A DNA stretch of 64,000 nucleotides from Cryptomeria japonica (taxonomy: Eukaryota > Streptophyta > Pinopsida > Cupressales > Cupressaceae): contig NC_081412.1 of NCBI RefSeq assembly GCF_030272615.1, forward strand, positions 693,102,083 to 693,166,082, given 5' to 3'. Under the pieces are notes generated by a model that was not told the origin of the DNA, did no database searches, and worked only from the letters and a program-made list of their open reading frames with translations. The position numbers and the translations under genes are program-made. Shown in pieces: positions 1-11,571 of this stretch (position 1 is the first letter of the stretch; each line of letters opens with the position of its first letter).

Positions 1-2
1 TG

Positions 3-1013
3 CGGTTGTTGGACCTCTTGCTCTCGTAGCCCAAATATAAAGGTGACGAAAAAGTTTCAGTTGAAGAGCATTTGAACTCTTTTAATGTAGCAATGGGAAT
101 CCTAGCAGTTCAATATGAGGACGTGGCTGTTAGGATTTTTGCCCAAACCCTCACTGAAGGGGCAGCAAAATGGTTTAGCCAGTTGCAAGCAGGATCCATA
201 ACTGACTGGCAAATGATGAAAACTGCTTTTGAAAAAAGATTCCAAAGTGCTGATGATGAACACACGCTACTGGCTCAGCTCACACAGATGAAGAAGGAAA
301 TTCATGAGCCGATGAGGAATTATGTAGCAAGATATAATAAGATTATTCACAAAATTCCTCAAGCCAAAAGACCAACTGTAGATAATCAACGATGTTTCTT
401 CATAAATTCCATGCCACCTGATGTAGGATTTCACCTCAGAAGAAGTAGGTTGGCCGACCTAGAAACTGCACAAAATGAGGCTATAGAGCTTAAAGATGAT
501 CTGATAAGAACTGGCAAATGGAGGAAGGATGTACAAATTCCTCAAGGACAATCTCAGGCTTCTACATCCTCTACCGATCTAGTTGTTCAATGGCTTGTCA
601 ATGATATGATTTCTCTAAAGAGGCAAATACCCAAGCCTGGAAACTCTTACCCACAACCTTATCAGGATATAAGCAGGAGAACCTCAAATCAATATAACTA
701 TGGACGACCATTGCAACTTCCTGCAGCTCCACAAAGATTATAGATAGAAGAACCTCCTGACAAAGGTGTCATGTGTTCATTTCATCTTACCACTGATCAT
801 GATGGGGTTTCATGTCCTGATATGATAAGACACGTTCAGATGCAAAACACAAAGGATGAATTAGGAGAGTTCACTGAAGCAGAAAGAATTCAAGAGGCAC
901 CTGGCAACTCTGGAACATTCTACCTCGAATATGAGTCAGATTCGGAAAAGGGTAGTAACATTTTGGCAACTCTTGAAGGTTCTTCATGTGCAATCCTAAC
1001 AAGGAATCAATGA
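3..1013 (+). pseudogene. gag: G1 gag (capsid-type), 5'-truncated by window edge
   Basis: Retrotransposon gag of the PF03732 type: the segment AAKWFSQLQAGSITDWQ followed by F-x-x-R-F is the family's core helical region (roughly residues 35-60 of the ORF opening at 72). One frame runs from base 3, with TAG stops at 27 and 741. After the second stop it continues with MCSFHLTTDHDGVSC, a Cys/His cluster at the place where gypsy gags carry a zinc-binding motif. Gag forms the virus-like particle and binds element RNA. It stays in frame with the downstream protease, as expected for a gag-pol polyprotein. Confidence 0.8.
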
Positions 1014-1034
1014 ACCTCCCAACCTTCTTCCTTT

Positions 1035-1720
1035 GTGAACCCTTCTGGAAACAATTTCAAAAGCAAAGATCTCCCAGGTAATAGTTTTTCAAAGGTTCCC
1101 AAGGTTAAGATTTTGCAAAGGAACCATGAAGAACATAAGAGCTCTTCCTCTTCTTCCTCCTTTGATATCATTGAATTCTGTAAGGCCTCAACCATTCAAC
1201 TACCTACCACTGAGTACTTAAAGCTTAACCCAAAAGAGTTGGATAAACTAGTCAAATACGTTAAAGGGGATTCCTTTTCAGAGTCTCAAGTACATGGGTG
1301 TATGGAAAATAGTGATTTAGCTGTTGCTGAAGGGTCTTCATCTATCCCCTGCTCATTAGCTAATCTGGAAGATTCCTGTGCTTTTCATGACACAAGGTCT
1401 GGGCATGAGGTCAAGATTCTGAAACCTGAACCTTTCTATATTTCCCTTCTCCTAAATGGTCAAAAGTTAAGTAATTGCATAATTGACTTAGGAGCTTCAG
1501 ACAATATAATTCCTTCTTCTGTGGCTAAATCTTTAGGTTTAACCCTTACTAAAATGTTTGGAAGATGCTTTTCAATGGATGGAAAATAGGTTCCTCTTAT
1601 TGGTCATGTAAAGGACATCTAGGCAGTGCTGACACCATGCCCAAACAAAAGAGTAAGATTAACTATAGTGGTCACTGATATTCCAACGAGTTACAGAATG
1701 CTTCTGAGTAGGACGTTTTG
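1035..1720 (+). pseudogene. G1 aspartic protease region
   Basis: Retropepsin-like domain in the same frame as gag. The active-site block reads IIDLGASDNIIP (usual form D-S/T/G-G-A-x-x-N), preceded by FYISLLLNGQKLSNC and followed by the flap-side text GLTLTKMFGRCFSMDGK. TAG at 1587 interrupts it, but recognisable protease sequence (VPLIGHVKD, VVTDIPTSYRMLLSR) continues to about 1720. The protease would cleave the polyprotein inside the particle. The residue after the catalytic Asp is Leu instead of Ser or Thr; G2 has the same DLGA, so this is a lineage trait and not decay. Confidence 0.75.
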
Positions 1721-1953
1721 CAAGGATCTTGGAGGCGAAATCAAAATATGACTAGTCTGAAGCCATTATTCTCCTTGGAAACCAAAAAATCAAGCTTGAA
1801 CCTGAACCCAAGAATAAGTATACTGTATTTCCCTCAGATAACCCGAAAGCCCAGATTCTGTTTCAGGAGTGTGAGTTTGGAAACTATCTTGTCCTTGCAC
1901 CTGGTGAAAAGAAAATAGATAAGACAGCTGATGAACTTGGTGGACTACAGTAG

Positions 1954-2415
1954 ATGGAGTTTGATGGAAGCTGCGCTAACTCCGGCTCTAGAGCAGGGAT
2001 GGTTTTGCTGTCACCAACTAGTAATATTTTCCCCTTTTCCTTCAAGTTGGATTTTAAAAACACTAATAATACTGTTGAATATGAGGCACTATTATTGGGA
2101 TTAAGTGAGGCTAAATGTAAAGGAATTAAGTTGCTTAAAGTCAAAGGTGATACAGAGTTAATTGCTAGGCAGGTGAGGAATGTTTATACGGTTAAGAATG
2201 ACAGGTTGAGGCATTACAGGAATAGAGTTTGGGATGAGATAGAATTCTTTGACGCTTTCTCGATTGAAGCAATTCCAAGGGAACAAAATAGTAGGGTAGA
2301 TTCATTGGCCATGTCTGCCTCACTTTTATTGCCACATCTGGATTTTAAAGATAACTTATATAGGATCGAAATGATCTATAGGCCTAGTGTTCCCAATAAT
2401 GTAGACCATTGGTAG
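1954..2415 (+). pseudogene. G1 extra RNase H (plant/archaeal-type) placed before RT
   Basis: RNase H fold of the type found as the additional RNase H of Tat/Ogre elements. Visible catalytic carboxylates: Asp in MEFDGSC (residue 4), Glu in NNTVEYEALLLGL (~48), Asp in VKGDTELIARQV (~66) and Asp in NSRVDSLA (~123). It lies in a frame different from gag-protease, so there is an indel between 1589 and 1954, but continues in the frame of the RT N-terminus. Known Tat/Ogre elements carry the extra RNase H after the pol RNase H; here it lies between protease and RT. G2 has the same order. Confidence 0.8.
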
Positions 2416-2586
2416 GTTTTTGATGCATATGCACAGATCAAATATTTCCTAGAATGTGCTCAATCATTTTCTCAGTTATATTTTGAAGGCTCCAAGAGTG
2501 TTTGCAAAGAGTTCAGTCTAGACCCAGAGGTGGATCCTACAAATAGCTTTATTTAGCTCAAAGGTAACAAAATTCCTAAGGGGTTA

Positions 2587-3660
2587 GTGACTCTGGAGAG
2601 ATTTTTCACCAGAGATGATGCATTCATAGGTAATAAAGTTCCCAAGGATGATGGGAAAGGAAAATGTGAGAAAATAAACTTGGGAGATGAAGCTAATCCA
2701 AAAGAAGTGACAATCAGTTGGTGTTGTTCTGCAGAGGAAAAGAGAACACTTGGTACACTTCTTAAGGAATATATTGATGTTTTTGCTTGGTCTTATGATG
2801 ATCTGAAGGAGTTTAGAAATGGACATTTTCAACATCAAATTCTGCTAAAGCCAAATGCCTCTCCTTTTAGGCAAAAATTAAGGAACTTTAATCCCATCAT
2901 GGCGAATGCAATTTCTATGGAAGTTGAGAAAATGCTTAAGGCCCGAATCATATATCCAATTCACCATTCCACCTGGGTAGCTAACATTGTACTCGTAAGA
3001 AAGAAAAATGGGGAAATTCGTATCTGTGTTGATTTTCAAAATTTGCATCAAGCAGCCTGAAGGACAACTACGCCTTAGCAAATATGGACCACATATTACA
3101 GACAGTGTCTAGGTCAGAGATGATGTCAATGTTGGATGGTTTTTCTGGTTATAACCAGATATCTATAGCAGAACATGAGCAGCACAAAACAACATTCATC
3201 ACTCCATGGGGAACATTCGCATACAACCGCATGCCTTCTGGTTTAAAAAATGTTGGAGCCACTTTTCAAAGGGCTATGGATTCCTCTTTCAAGGATTTTT
3301 GAGACAGAATAATTGTAGTTTATCTGGATGACCTCACGGTGTTTTCAAAGAAAAGGACAGATCATTTCCAGGATTTGAGTGCAGTATTACAACATTGTCG
3401 TGAACACGGGATTTCTCTGAATCCTAAGAAATCAATTTTTTGCATCACTGAAGGCAAATGGTTAGGACATATTGTCTCAAAAGAGGGAGTCAAGATTGAT
3501 CCCGACAGGGTTAATGCAATTCAGCATCTCAATTTACCCTCTAGCCGGACTGGAGTAAGATCATTTTTTGGTCAAGTGAATTTCTTGAGGAGATTTGTTC
3601 TAGAATTTGTTGGGACCACAAAACACATTGTTGGTTTGCTAAGCGAGCAACATCCTTTCA
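2587..3660 (+). pseudogene. pol (RT): G1 reverse transcriptase
   Basis: Ty3/gypsy reverse transcriptase. In order: a leader with TLLKEYIDVFAWSYDDLK, palm start VRKKNGEIRICVDFQNL, SMLDGFSGYNQI, ITPWGTFAYNRMPSGLKN, catalytic YLDD at 3321-3332, then LNPKKSIFCITEGKWLGHIVS and the connection segment. The frame changes once near 3060-3084. The TGA at 3300 would be CGA in an intact copy, since the next codons read D-R-I. The catalytic Asp pair is intact, but the frameshift and stops make this copy non-functional. It would copy element RNA into DNA from the primer site. Confidence 0.9.
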
Positions 3661-4172
3661 AGTGGACCAAAGAAGCCAAAAATTCTTTTGAGAAAATTAA
3701 AGGATCAGTTGCAAATGTGCCCACTCTTGTTAACCCAGATTTCATGAAAGATTTTATTTTGTATTGTTATGCATCAGACCATACTATGTCTAGAATTTTG
3801 TTGCAGTTGGATGAACATGGGGCTGAAATGCCTATAGTGTTCATGAGTACTCCACTCAAGAGGCATGAGCTCAAATATTCATCTATGGAGAAACATGCAT
3901 ATGCTGTTGTAAAAGCTGTGAAACAGTTTTGATATTATATCCCGCATTCTCACTCTGTGGTTTTTGTTCCAGATCTAGCCATGAAAAGCATTTTGACTCA
4001 ACAGGAAGTTGGGCTAAATAAGCGAGCAACATGGGTGATGAAAATTCAAGAGTATGACTTAGATATTCACCCTACGAAGACAATTAAAGGGCAGGGCTTA
4101 TGCAAGTTGATAACGGAAAATGAAGTAGAAACTGAAGCGGAGTTACCATTAACTCTTTTTGTTGGATTGTAG
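3661..4172 (+). pseudogene. pol (RNH): G1 pol RNase H (gypsy type)
   Basis: Gypsy-type RNase H following RT in the same frame: LYCYASDHTMSRILLQLDEHG (first Asp), HELKYSSMEKHAYAVVKAVKQF (Glu), and after a TGA at 3930 the end block KIQEYDLDIHPTKTIKGQGLCKLI. It degrades the RNA strand during reverse transcription. With the separate RNase H at 1954-2415 the element carries two RNase H domains on either side of RT. Confidence 0.8.
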
Positions 4173-5435
4173 GATACTTGGTTCTCTGATGTAGCCTACT
4201 ATTTAACTTATGGTAGTTGCCCAAATCATCTGTCGGCTAAAGAACAGAGGAATTTAAAATTAAAAGCTGCAAAGTATGTAATTTGGCAAGATGTTCTATA
4301 CAAAAAGGGGTTAGATGGAACATACCTGAGGTGTGTAGATAAATCTCAATAGCAAAAGCTCCTAGAAGCTTATCATGGAGACATTTGTGGTGGACACTTT
4401 TCATCATCTGTTACTACAATCAAAATTCTAAGAAATTGTTTTTATTGGCCAGACATGTTTTGGGATGCCTATATTCACGTAAAAGAATGCGAAAAATGTC
4501 AATTGTTTTCTGAGAAGCCACATTTAGCAGCACTGCCTCTAAGGCCTGTAGTGATGGATGAACCTTTCACACAGTGGGGCATTGATTTCATAGGCCCAAT
4601 AAACCCTCATTCCAGTGTGGGTCACATGTATATTTTGACAGCTACTGACTACTTTACAAAGTGGGTAGAAGCCATTCCCACCAAAAAGGCCAACTCAGAG
4701 ATTGTATGTAATTTTCTCATGGATTACATCCTAGTTCATTTTGGGGTACCCCAAAAAATTGTGACAGATAATACATCATATTTCTCCTCTGAAGAGTTGA
4801 CCATGTTTTTCTATGATCATCAAATTTCACTCTCACATTCTTCTAATTATTTTCCATAGGGCAATGGTTTGGCTGAATCTAGCAACAAGAATTTCATAGT
4901 CATCATGAAGAAGATAGTTGATGAGAATGCTAAGAATTGGCATAAGAAGTTATATGAGGCTTTATGGGTGGATAGGACCACACCCAAGAGGTCTATTGGG
5001 ATGGCACCTTTTGAACTTGTGTATGGTGTAGGAGCGAAACTTTCTTTGCCACTGGAATTATTAGCAACCAAGATGCAAATAGTAGTAGAAGATTTCTTCT
5101 TTCAAAATGCTTTGGAGAAAAGAATCATGTATCTGACAAAGTTAGAAGAAGAGAGGGAATTGCTGGTGGATAGGATTTCAGAACATCAGACCCAAGTAAA
5201 GAGGATTTTTGACATACGAGCTCGACCAAGAGGTTTCCTGGTAGGAAATGAGGTGCTACTATGGGACAAAAGGAAAGAGTCTAAAGGTGCTCACGGCAAG
5301 TTTGATTCATTGTGGAAAGGTCCTTTCAGAATTTGTGAAGCAGTAGGACAAAATGCATTCAGACTCAGCTATGCTGATGGAACGATCATGCCTTATACCT
5401 ACAATGGGCAAGATCTCAAGCTCTATAAATTGTAA
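4173..5435 (+). pseudogene. pol (INT): G1 integrase
   Basis: Ty3/gypsy integrase. The N-terminal zinc module shows HGDICGGH then CEKCQ near 4375-4500. The catalytic core has Asp at 4584 (WGIDFIGPI), Asp at 4767 (IVTDN) and Glu at 4875 (GLAESSN), i.e. D-35-E between the last two. The C-terminal part has GPFRICEAVGQNAFRLSYADG near 5320-5390. There are TAG stops at 4350 and 4857, the latter just before the catalytic Glu. No chromodomain is seen. The region ends with TAA at 5433-5435. Confidence 0.88.
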
Positions 5436-6570
5436 GTCCAGTGTTTGAGTCACTTGTACATAGTAGTCTAGGTATTTTTGGTTGTGCTCTTAAACCCTTT
5501 CCCCATTGTTTTATGTTTTGCGAAACCAGAGTCTATGAGTTCTTTGCATTTTCCTTTGAAAAATACAATCCCCAATCAGAGCCAATGTTACCGCATCTTT
5601 TATTCTTCATGCCAAGAATGGGTCATAATTTCCTTTTTTATGTTGGAGTCCTAGTTCATACCATATTACCTTGGTTCAAGTCTTTAAATGTGGTCTCAAG
5701 TCCTTTCTCTAGTCATTTTTGTTCAAGTTCGGATAATTCTTTGTACTCCCTGAATGCATCGAACCATTCTGAACTAGGTTCAAGATGTTCATTTAGGTTC
5801 AATAGGTTCCGAAGTGTTTAGAAAAGGTTTTTTGTACTAACATTTTCTCTAAGTTTTTGCAGTGGCTCTTTAATAAAGTTTTTCTTGTTCAGTGACATAA
5901 CATTTTTGTTGAACTCGTTGAACTAAGTTCAAAGGATTCAAATATGTTCAATGTGTTCAACACGGCAAAGTGGTCAACAGTTTGACACGGTGTACATCTT
6001 GAACTACTTGAACACTCAAAAAGTTGGTTCAAGATGTTCACACAGGTTCGATGCTGGTGGGTCCCGCGGTATCTAATGTTTTGAGAAGTGCATTTATTGC
6101 TAAATACGGAGAGGCAGAACCATATTGTAAAGTGATGTCATTCTTTGGTTTTTTCAAAGTAAGTGAACATTGCAGGAACTGGCAATTTCTTAAAGTACGC
6201 CACCATGCATTCAATGCATGCGTGTGGGGGTCTAATCTATCAATTTGCCGCGTTCAGAATGAAATTGTGAAATCATTGCATTTAATGTGTCTACATTATT
6301 ACCTTTCTTTATAAGGTATGAAAATCATTTGTGTTTTGCATTTGCTCTTGCTGCTGGATTTGTGTTTATATTGTCCCTGGATAGGAGTTTTTCTTGCCGC
6401 TAGCCGTCATCCGATTATACAACTGTGAAGGTGAGTCTTTCCTTATTTTCTCCAGTGTTTTCCCTTGCATTTTCTCTCATATAGAGGTTTGGTTCCACTA
6501 CAATCAAGTTTGGGTTTCTTGTTTTGAAATCATGAAGTCCACCCTACACTTGTTTGCAAACGTCTTTAGC
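5436..6570 (+). other. G1 untranslated / LTR U3-like region with GTTCAA clusters
   Basis: Stretch between integrase and ORFX with no convincing coding sequence. From ~5690 to ~6050 it is rich in GTTCAA / TTGAAC hexamers on both strands (for example around 5730, 5785-5805, 5925-5960, 6000-6040). I infer that the 3' LTR begins in this stretch, because ORFX appears to lie inside LTRs in the related element G2, but I could not see a clear polypurine tract marking its start. Confidence 0.4.
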
Positions 6571-9500
6571 ATGGCGTCCACAGAAGCCATAGTCAGTGAT
6601 ATTGACCTGAAGGGTGAGAACCTCGAAGATTTGAAAGAAAGGGTGTTCAGGGGTGTTGATAAGTCTTTTTGTATAGAGATTTTGAGTAGTGGACTTTTAG
6701 AAGCTGCAACCTTTCCTCTAGCAATCGCTTGTCCAGAGCTTGTTCGGGAGTGTATTGCCAGATATGACCTTATATCTGAAACTATTAAAAGAGATAACGG
6801 CGAAACCCTTCTTGCCATTAACCACGAAGTGATTGCTTCGGTGTTCAAAATACCAGATTATCAGTTTTCTAATTTCTCCCCTGCTCAGTCAATTAGTGAG
6901 TTAAATGTAGATAGAGCTAGACACAAGAATAATGTGGCAAAGTACTAGTTGAAAGTCCCTCAAAGAGGTGGTTCTAGACTGCCTAAAAATCCTAAAAAGA
7001 ACCACATGTTGCCACATATCCATGATGTAATGCTTTTGTTGCATCGAGCTAGAGGTTTTGTCGAAGCTTATAGCTCTGATGATTGGATATATTGCTATGT
7101 ACAATTAGTTCTGGAAGGAAAACAATATTTGGATTGGGCGGAGTTAATTGCTGATTCGATGAAAGAGCAGTTGAGTCTAGCCAAGCAATTTCAGCAAAAC
7201 TTTTTCATGTCCTCGTATCTTTTGTATTGTCTAGCCTGTGTTAAGGAGTTAACCACCATACCCAAACAACCCACTGAAGAAGATGTTCCGGTGTATGAGT
7301 TTTATCCATTGCTACAAAAAGACAATGCCCTACAAGATTTCAGAAGGGTATATAATGCATTCCTGGGTGATATGTGTCATGAACTGAAAGGTATAGAAGC
7401 CAAACAGATTTTAGATGATGCGCAGGCTTTGATTAAGAAGTTCGAAAGCTTTTACATCCATTTTCCATGCTTTTGCTATATACGAGTGGGAGGCTTTGAA
7501 GAGGAACCCTTCAAGCTTCCGCATTTCTATTTTGATTGTTTTGTCCTAGCAGAAGTATGCAGACAACTGACTTCCGTGGTCAAGAAGGCATAGCCTAAGG
7601 ACAAGTGGGAAGGTCATTTTCCAATACATTTAGGAGTGTTATCCTGTAATTCAATGTCTGATGCACTAAGTATAGGAGTAGATCTTAGAAATTTTAATTT
7701 CTCTCTGTATGCTAAAAGAAAAGGGTTTGACAAGAAAGGATTTTCTTGGAGCCTTGGTTTAATGCCTTATCTTCCCACACCATAGTTAGCGGATTTCTGG
7801 GAAGACTATTCAGATGAACTTGAAGTCTTCAAAAGAGAAAATATGAGACTGGTGCTAGAACAGGTTATTTCTCTACAAATAAAGATAGATATTAAAGCGC
7901 TTGAAGAAGATTATCTTGAACTATTTGAACTAGGGTATTTAGCCCACGCAGAGATTGAAATGCCCCCAATTAATTGGGATGAAGAGGAAAATGATGACAT
8001 TCAATCGAGAACCGAATGAGCTCTGGACAGAACAGTGGGATGGGTGGCCAAGAAGAAAGCAATGAAGCCAGATGCCAAGCCTCTTTCTACGAGAAGTATG
8101 TCTTCACCAAAACATCCTTCTAACAGTGCTCCTGTTTGTGTAGGTAAGGAAATCAAGTCAGCTCAGCCTAGACATAGACCTAGCCCAACTCTGGATTTCA
8201 GTACCCCTCGGCATACTCAATCATGTAGTGTTGCCCAGAAGAGGATGGATCAGGTCAAGGATATGGGAGCCAAATATTTCGTACTTGAAGCTCAGATCTT
8301 TGAAATTGAAGATTTGGATGGTGAAGTTGCTTGTGCTCTAGACTCTCAAATGGTGACTATAGCAATGACGCCACCCCCAAAGATGATTGAAGGAACTTCT
8401 CATTCTACTGCGACTCCTAAATGGTTAACAACCTTAGTGAACAAGAAAAGGAGCTCTCTTCCTGTGACCATTCCAATTCAGGAGATTGTTGCCAAGTACT
8501 CTGAGAAGAATCCAAAGCCAAAGAGGTTCAAGACCACCACGCACCTAAATAATGATGAGGAAACTGGTAAGTGGATGGTGGAAATTACTTCTTACAAACC
8601 ATGGGATGAGAACAAAGAGGCCAGTTCTGATGATTTTGAAATAAAAAAAATAGAACTGGGAAAGATGAGCAGGGATACAGATAACCATTTTTTCCAAGTG
8701 TCAACAAAGAAGATGCTTACCCAGTCAAAGAAGGATGGACAGGAGAAAAGAGAACTTAAAAGACATATAAGTGTTTTGGCTCAGTTTATCAAGAGCATCG
8801 ATTGCCTTTGAGCAATGCCAATATCCCATGCCACTGAGAATTTTGACCCAACTTCTCCAGAAAATAGGAAGTTGATGGATCAAGTTCAATAGGCTAAGAG
8901 CATCGCTGAAGCAGCTGAAAAATGGATTGAACAAGTAATCAAAGATGGTGAAAAATACATTATTGACTCCTAGAAGTTGTGTGGTGAGGTATAGGGATTG
9001 ATTTCCAAAATCCAAAATCATCTTGTACCATGGAAGAAAGAAGAGCACAAATGGCAAAATGTCCTGCCTCTGTTTACCAAAATTGAAGAGTATGGAACTA
9101 CCAGATTTTTTATAGAACATTCAATTAAGTTGGTATCTGATGAATGCCAACTTTTTGTGCTTAAGAAAACTATCATGTGGTGGGTGGAGTCAGTAATTAC
9201 GAATGCAAAAACCTCCATCTATGAACTCCAGGATTTGCAGAGCAGTATTGTCAAAGATAATAATGTGGTTAATCCTGATCATGACTGGGAACTAGGAATC
9301 TGTGAGGCAAGTACACAGGAAGTAGTCAAGTCGTTCTGGTTGAACATGGAGAAGATTAGAGTTAGGAGTAGTTTCATACTAGAGGATATAACCAAAGTGG
9401 CTAGGATTGAATCTATGGTATTCATTGGGAATGATCAGCTGCCGAAGCACTCAGATAAAATGGTGCAACACAAGTGGAATAAAGAGGTGGCAAAGGTGAA

Positions 9501-9600
9501 GCTTAATGCAATGAAAGTCCCAAGCCAATCAATGATTCAAGAACTCACAGCTGCTCATGATGCTCGCAAAGACAAAGAAGAGGGTGATGATGAGGTATAA
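6571..9600 (+). pseudogene. ORFX copy 1: ~1010-codon protein of unknown function carried by G1
   Basis: A single reading frame from ATG 6571 to TAA 9598, broken by eight stops and no frameshift: TAG at 6946, 7591, 7783, 8890, 8971, 8992 and TGA at 8017, 8809. The N-terminal third is globular: RYDLISETIKRDNGETLLAI followed by NHEVIASVFKIP near codons 70-95, and LIADSMKEQLSLAKQF near 195-210. The middle is Lys/Ser/Pro-rich. The C-terminal third is helical and charged, ending KDKEEGDDEV. Its closest match in the window is the G2 copy (15780-19473), with the same order YDxIxxxI-NG-x-x-L-x-x-IN-x-E and later IAD. No polymerase or nuclease motif is seen. Function unknown; it could be an accessory protein comparable in position to the extra ORFs of Athila/Ogre elements. 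Confidence 0.7.
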
Positions 9601-10541
9601 CATAATGCATCCGCTTTGGGCTTGTTTTCTTTATTTTTAAAAACAAAACATTTTTCATAGTTATGCAAAAACTTTGGGACAACTGTCCCAAAATAGTTTC
9701 TGTTGGTTTCATAACTATTTTATCAGGCAGTGGTCGAGTTTTCAGGGAGACCCCACCCCGTTTAGACTATAAATTAAGTAGAATCGATGGTAGAAGGGTG
9801 AGATTTTTAGTAACTGATTTTAAAGAAGACTGGAACATGTGTTTGTTTTGGTATTTTCTTATTCCTAATCAAAGGGGGAATCAGATGGTTGAAATCTGTA
9901 GTGGAAAAAGATTAGCAGATGTATCATTATGTCTTTGATTACATAAAGATATATATATGAAATCTGGTGATATTGTTTTTGGGGAGAAGAAAGATTTTTG
10001 AATTTTGAATCCGAATGGATAACTTGTCTTTGCATATGTTCATCCGATTAGGAAATAGTATTTGATTATTTCATTATAGTTTTTCATTATCCCTCTGATG
10101 TTCTTTCCTTTGAATGTGTTGTTTACTCTGGAAAATATTCATGTTTGTGGGTTCATTCATTTTCTCTGAATTTGTTCGTCTTTATTTGGAAGAAGTATAT
10201 TGAACTTTGTTTTAGTTACTGTATTTACATACTTTGAAAATTAAGAAGATAGTTTCTGTTATTTATGAGATATGAGGAAAGTTATATCCTTTCATCCAAG
10301 AAATATATAGGTGGTCTTATACGCTTTCTGGTTAAAATCTTTCATTTGGATATAAATATAAAAACAAAAACATACTTTATGAAAAATCTAGATAGGGAGC
10401 TATACCTAGGCAAAAATTCAGAGGGAGGTGATTGAACAAATGCCGACCCAACTGTTCAATGAACCATTTGTTCTAAAAACAAGGTAACAGAGTCCTAAAA
10501 TTAATCATTTAAAAGCAAAGAGCAAAATTTGTTCACTAACA
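9601..10541 (+). other. G1 U5-like tail after ORFX
   Basis: AT-rich, non-coding. TATACCTAGG at 10401-10410, followed by AAAAATTCAGAGGGAG, resembles (read in the opposite direction) the U5 motif of the G2 LTR and of the solo LTR at 49512. This places the end of an LTR within the next ~130 bases. CTAACA at ~10536-10541 is a candidate CA end; beyond it the minus-strand pol frame of G2 is recognisable. Confidence 0.4.
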
Positions 10542-10557
10542 TAAGGTTAGTGTTGAC

Positions 10558-11568
10558 ATGAGGGGGTAGCTTCTTTACAATATATAAAAACTTAGGGGAT
10601 GATTCAATCCCCAGGTTTACCTCCTCTAACTCTTCTAGCTTGGTGGTAGACTACTGATGTAAGTGACTGTCATTATAACTAAACATGCTTTCCAACTCTA
10701 CCAGCCCTTTAGGTATCTCATTGGTTTCCAATTGGACTAAATCATTTCCAAACACTATTTCCTTATTGTCAACCACCTCCACCAGTGCATTGGAATCAAT
10801 CTTTTGTCCATCATAATCATCAACACATTGGATGAACCTAAGAATGTCTTCATCATCAGCAAAAACTTGCCAATTGTACACATTGTCAGCGATGGCAGGC
10901 CTAGACTTTATCTCCATAGTAGAGATACTAGCTAATGTTGCATCATCATTCTTCAAGGCAACATTGGCTAGGAAATCTGCCATAATGTTCTTTGATCGCT
11001 CTATCCAATTGATAGAAAATGCACTAAAATGCTCAATAACATCCCAAACTACATGTTTATATCTCTTTCATCTATCATTCTTGGATGCATATTTGGATCT
11101 TACATGAGACACAACCAATTCCGAGTCCCCTGACACTGTTAACAACTGAATTCCATGCTTCTTTGCAATTTCAAGCCCCAACAATAGAGCTTCATACTCT
11201 GCAGTATTATTTGTGCATTGGAAGGCCAATAAGAATGAGTACTTAAAAGTCATACTTGATGGGGATACAAAAAGAACACCTACTCCAAATCTTTCTTTGG
11301 AGCAAGCTCCATCAAAATACATCTGCCATAGTCCATATTGTTGTGCTTCTAATTCAACCACAATAGGGTCAGTATTCTTTAGTTGAGGTAAAATTGGTTG
11401 AAGTCTAAAGTTGTCAAGATCTACATCAATCATACAATTGAGCATATTAGGGTCTACATTTTCAATTACCCTAGGAGCTCGTGGCTCTCTGTACAATTTG
11501 ACCTGATTTCCATTGATTGGAATGGTGGCATAGGATAAGTCCAGTTGAACATTTCCTCCTACTACTGC
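10558..11568 (-). pseudogene. G2 extra RNase H and pre-RT linker
   Basis: Continues the gag-protease frame. RNase H residues: Asp in WQMYFDGACSKE, Glu in NNTAEYEALLLGLEIA, Asp in VSGDSELVVSHV, and Asp in NIMADFLANVA. After it comes a linker with IPKGLVELESMF, the same text that precedes RT in G1 (KIPKGLVTLERFF). TAG or TGA stops fall near 11065 and 10650. The frame runs without a shift from gag through protease into this domain. That makes the protease - RNase H - RT order a property of the element and not a rearrangement. RT itself is missing. Confidence 0.8.
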
Positions 11569-11571
11569 TGC

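Larger units (their letters stand above)
1..10541 (+). mobile_element. Ty3/gypsy element G1 (Tat-like), 5' end outside window
   Basis: Plus-strand Ty3/gypsy retrotransposon entered inside gag. The domain order seen is gag, protease, an extra RNase H, RT, RNase H, integrase, then a non-coding stretch, a long ORF (ORFX) and a U5-like tail. Phrases such as LLKEYIDVFAWSYDDLK ahead of RT and KGQGLCKL after the RNase H are typical of the plant Tat group. The right limit is inferred: immediately beyond ~10541 the minus-strand pol of G2 resumes, so G1 probably sits inside G2. The left LTR is not visible, so the target duplication cannot be tested. There are many in-frame stops, so the copy is dead. 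Confidence 0.8.

Noticed and set aside
1007-1195. Minus-strand Glu-rich ORF
   Set aside because: Complement of the Ser-rich linker between gag and protease of G1.
5441-5821. 126-codon ORF after G1 integrase as a possible env-like gene
   Set aside because: It shows no signal peptide or transmembrane pattern that I would trust, and it lies in the GTTCAA-rich non-coding stretch.
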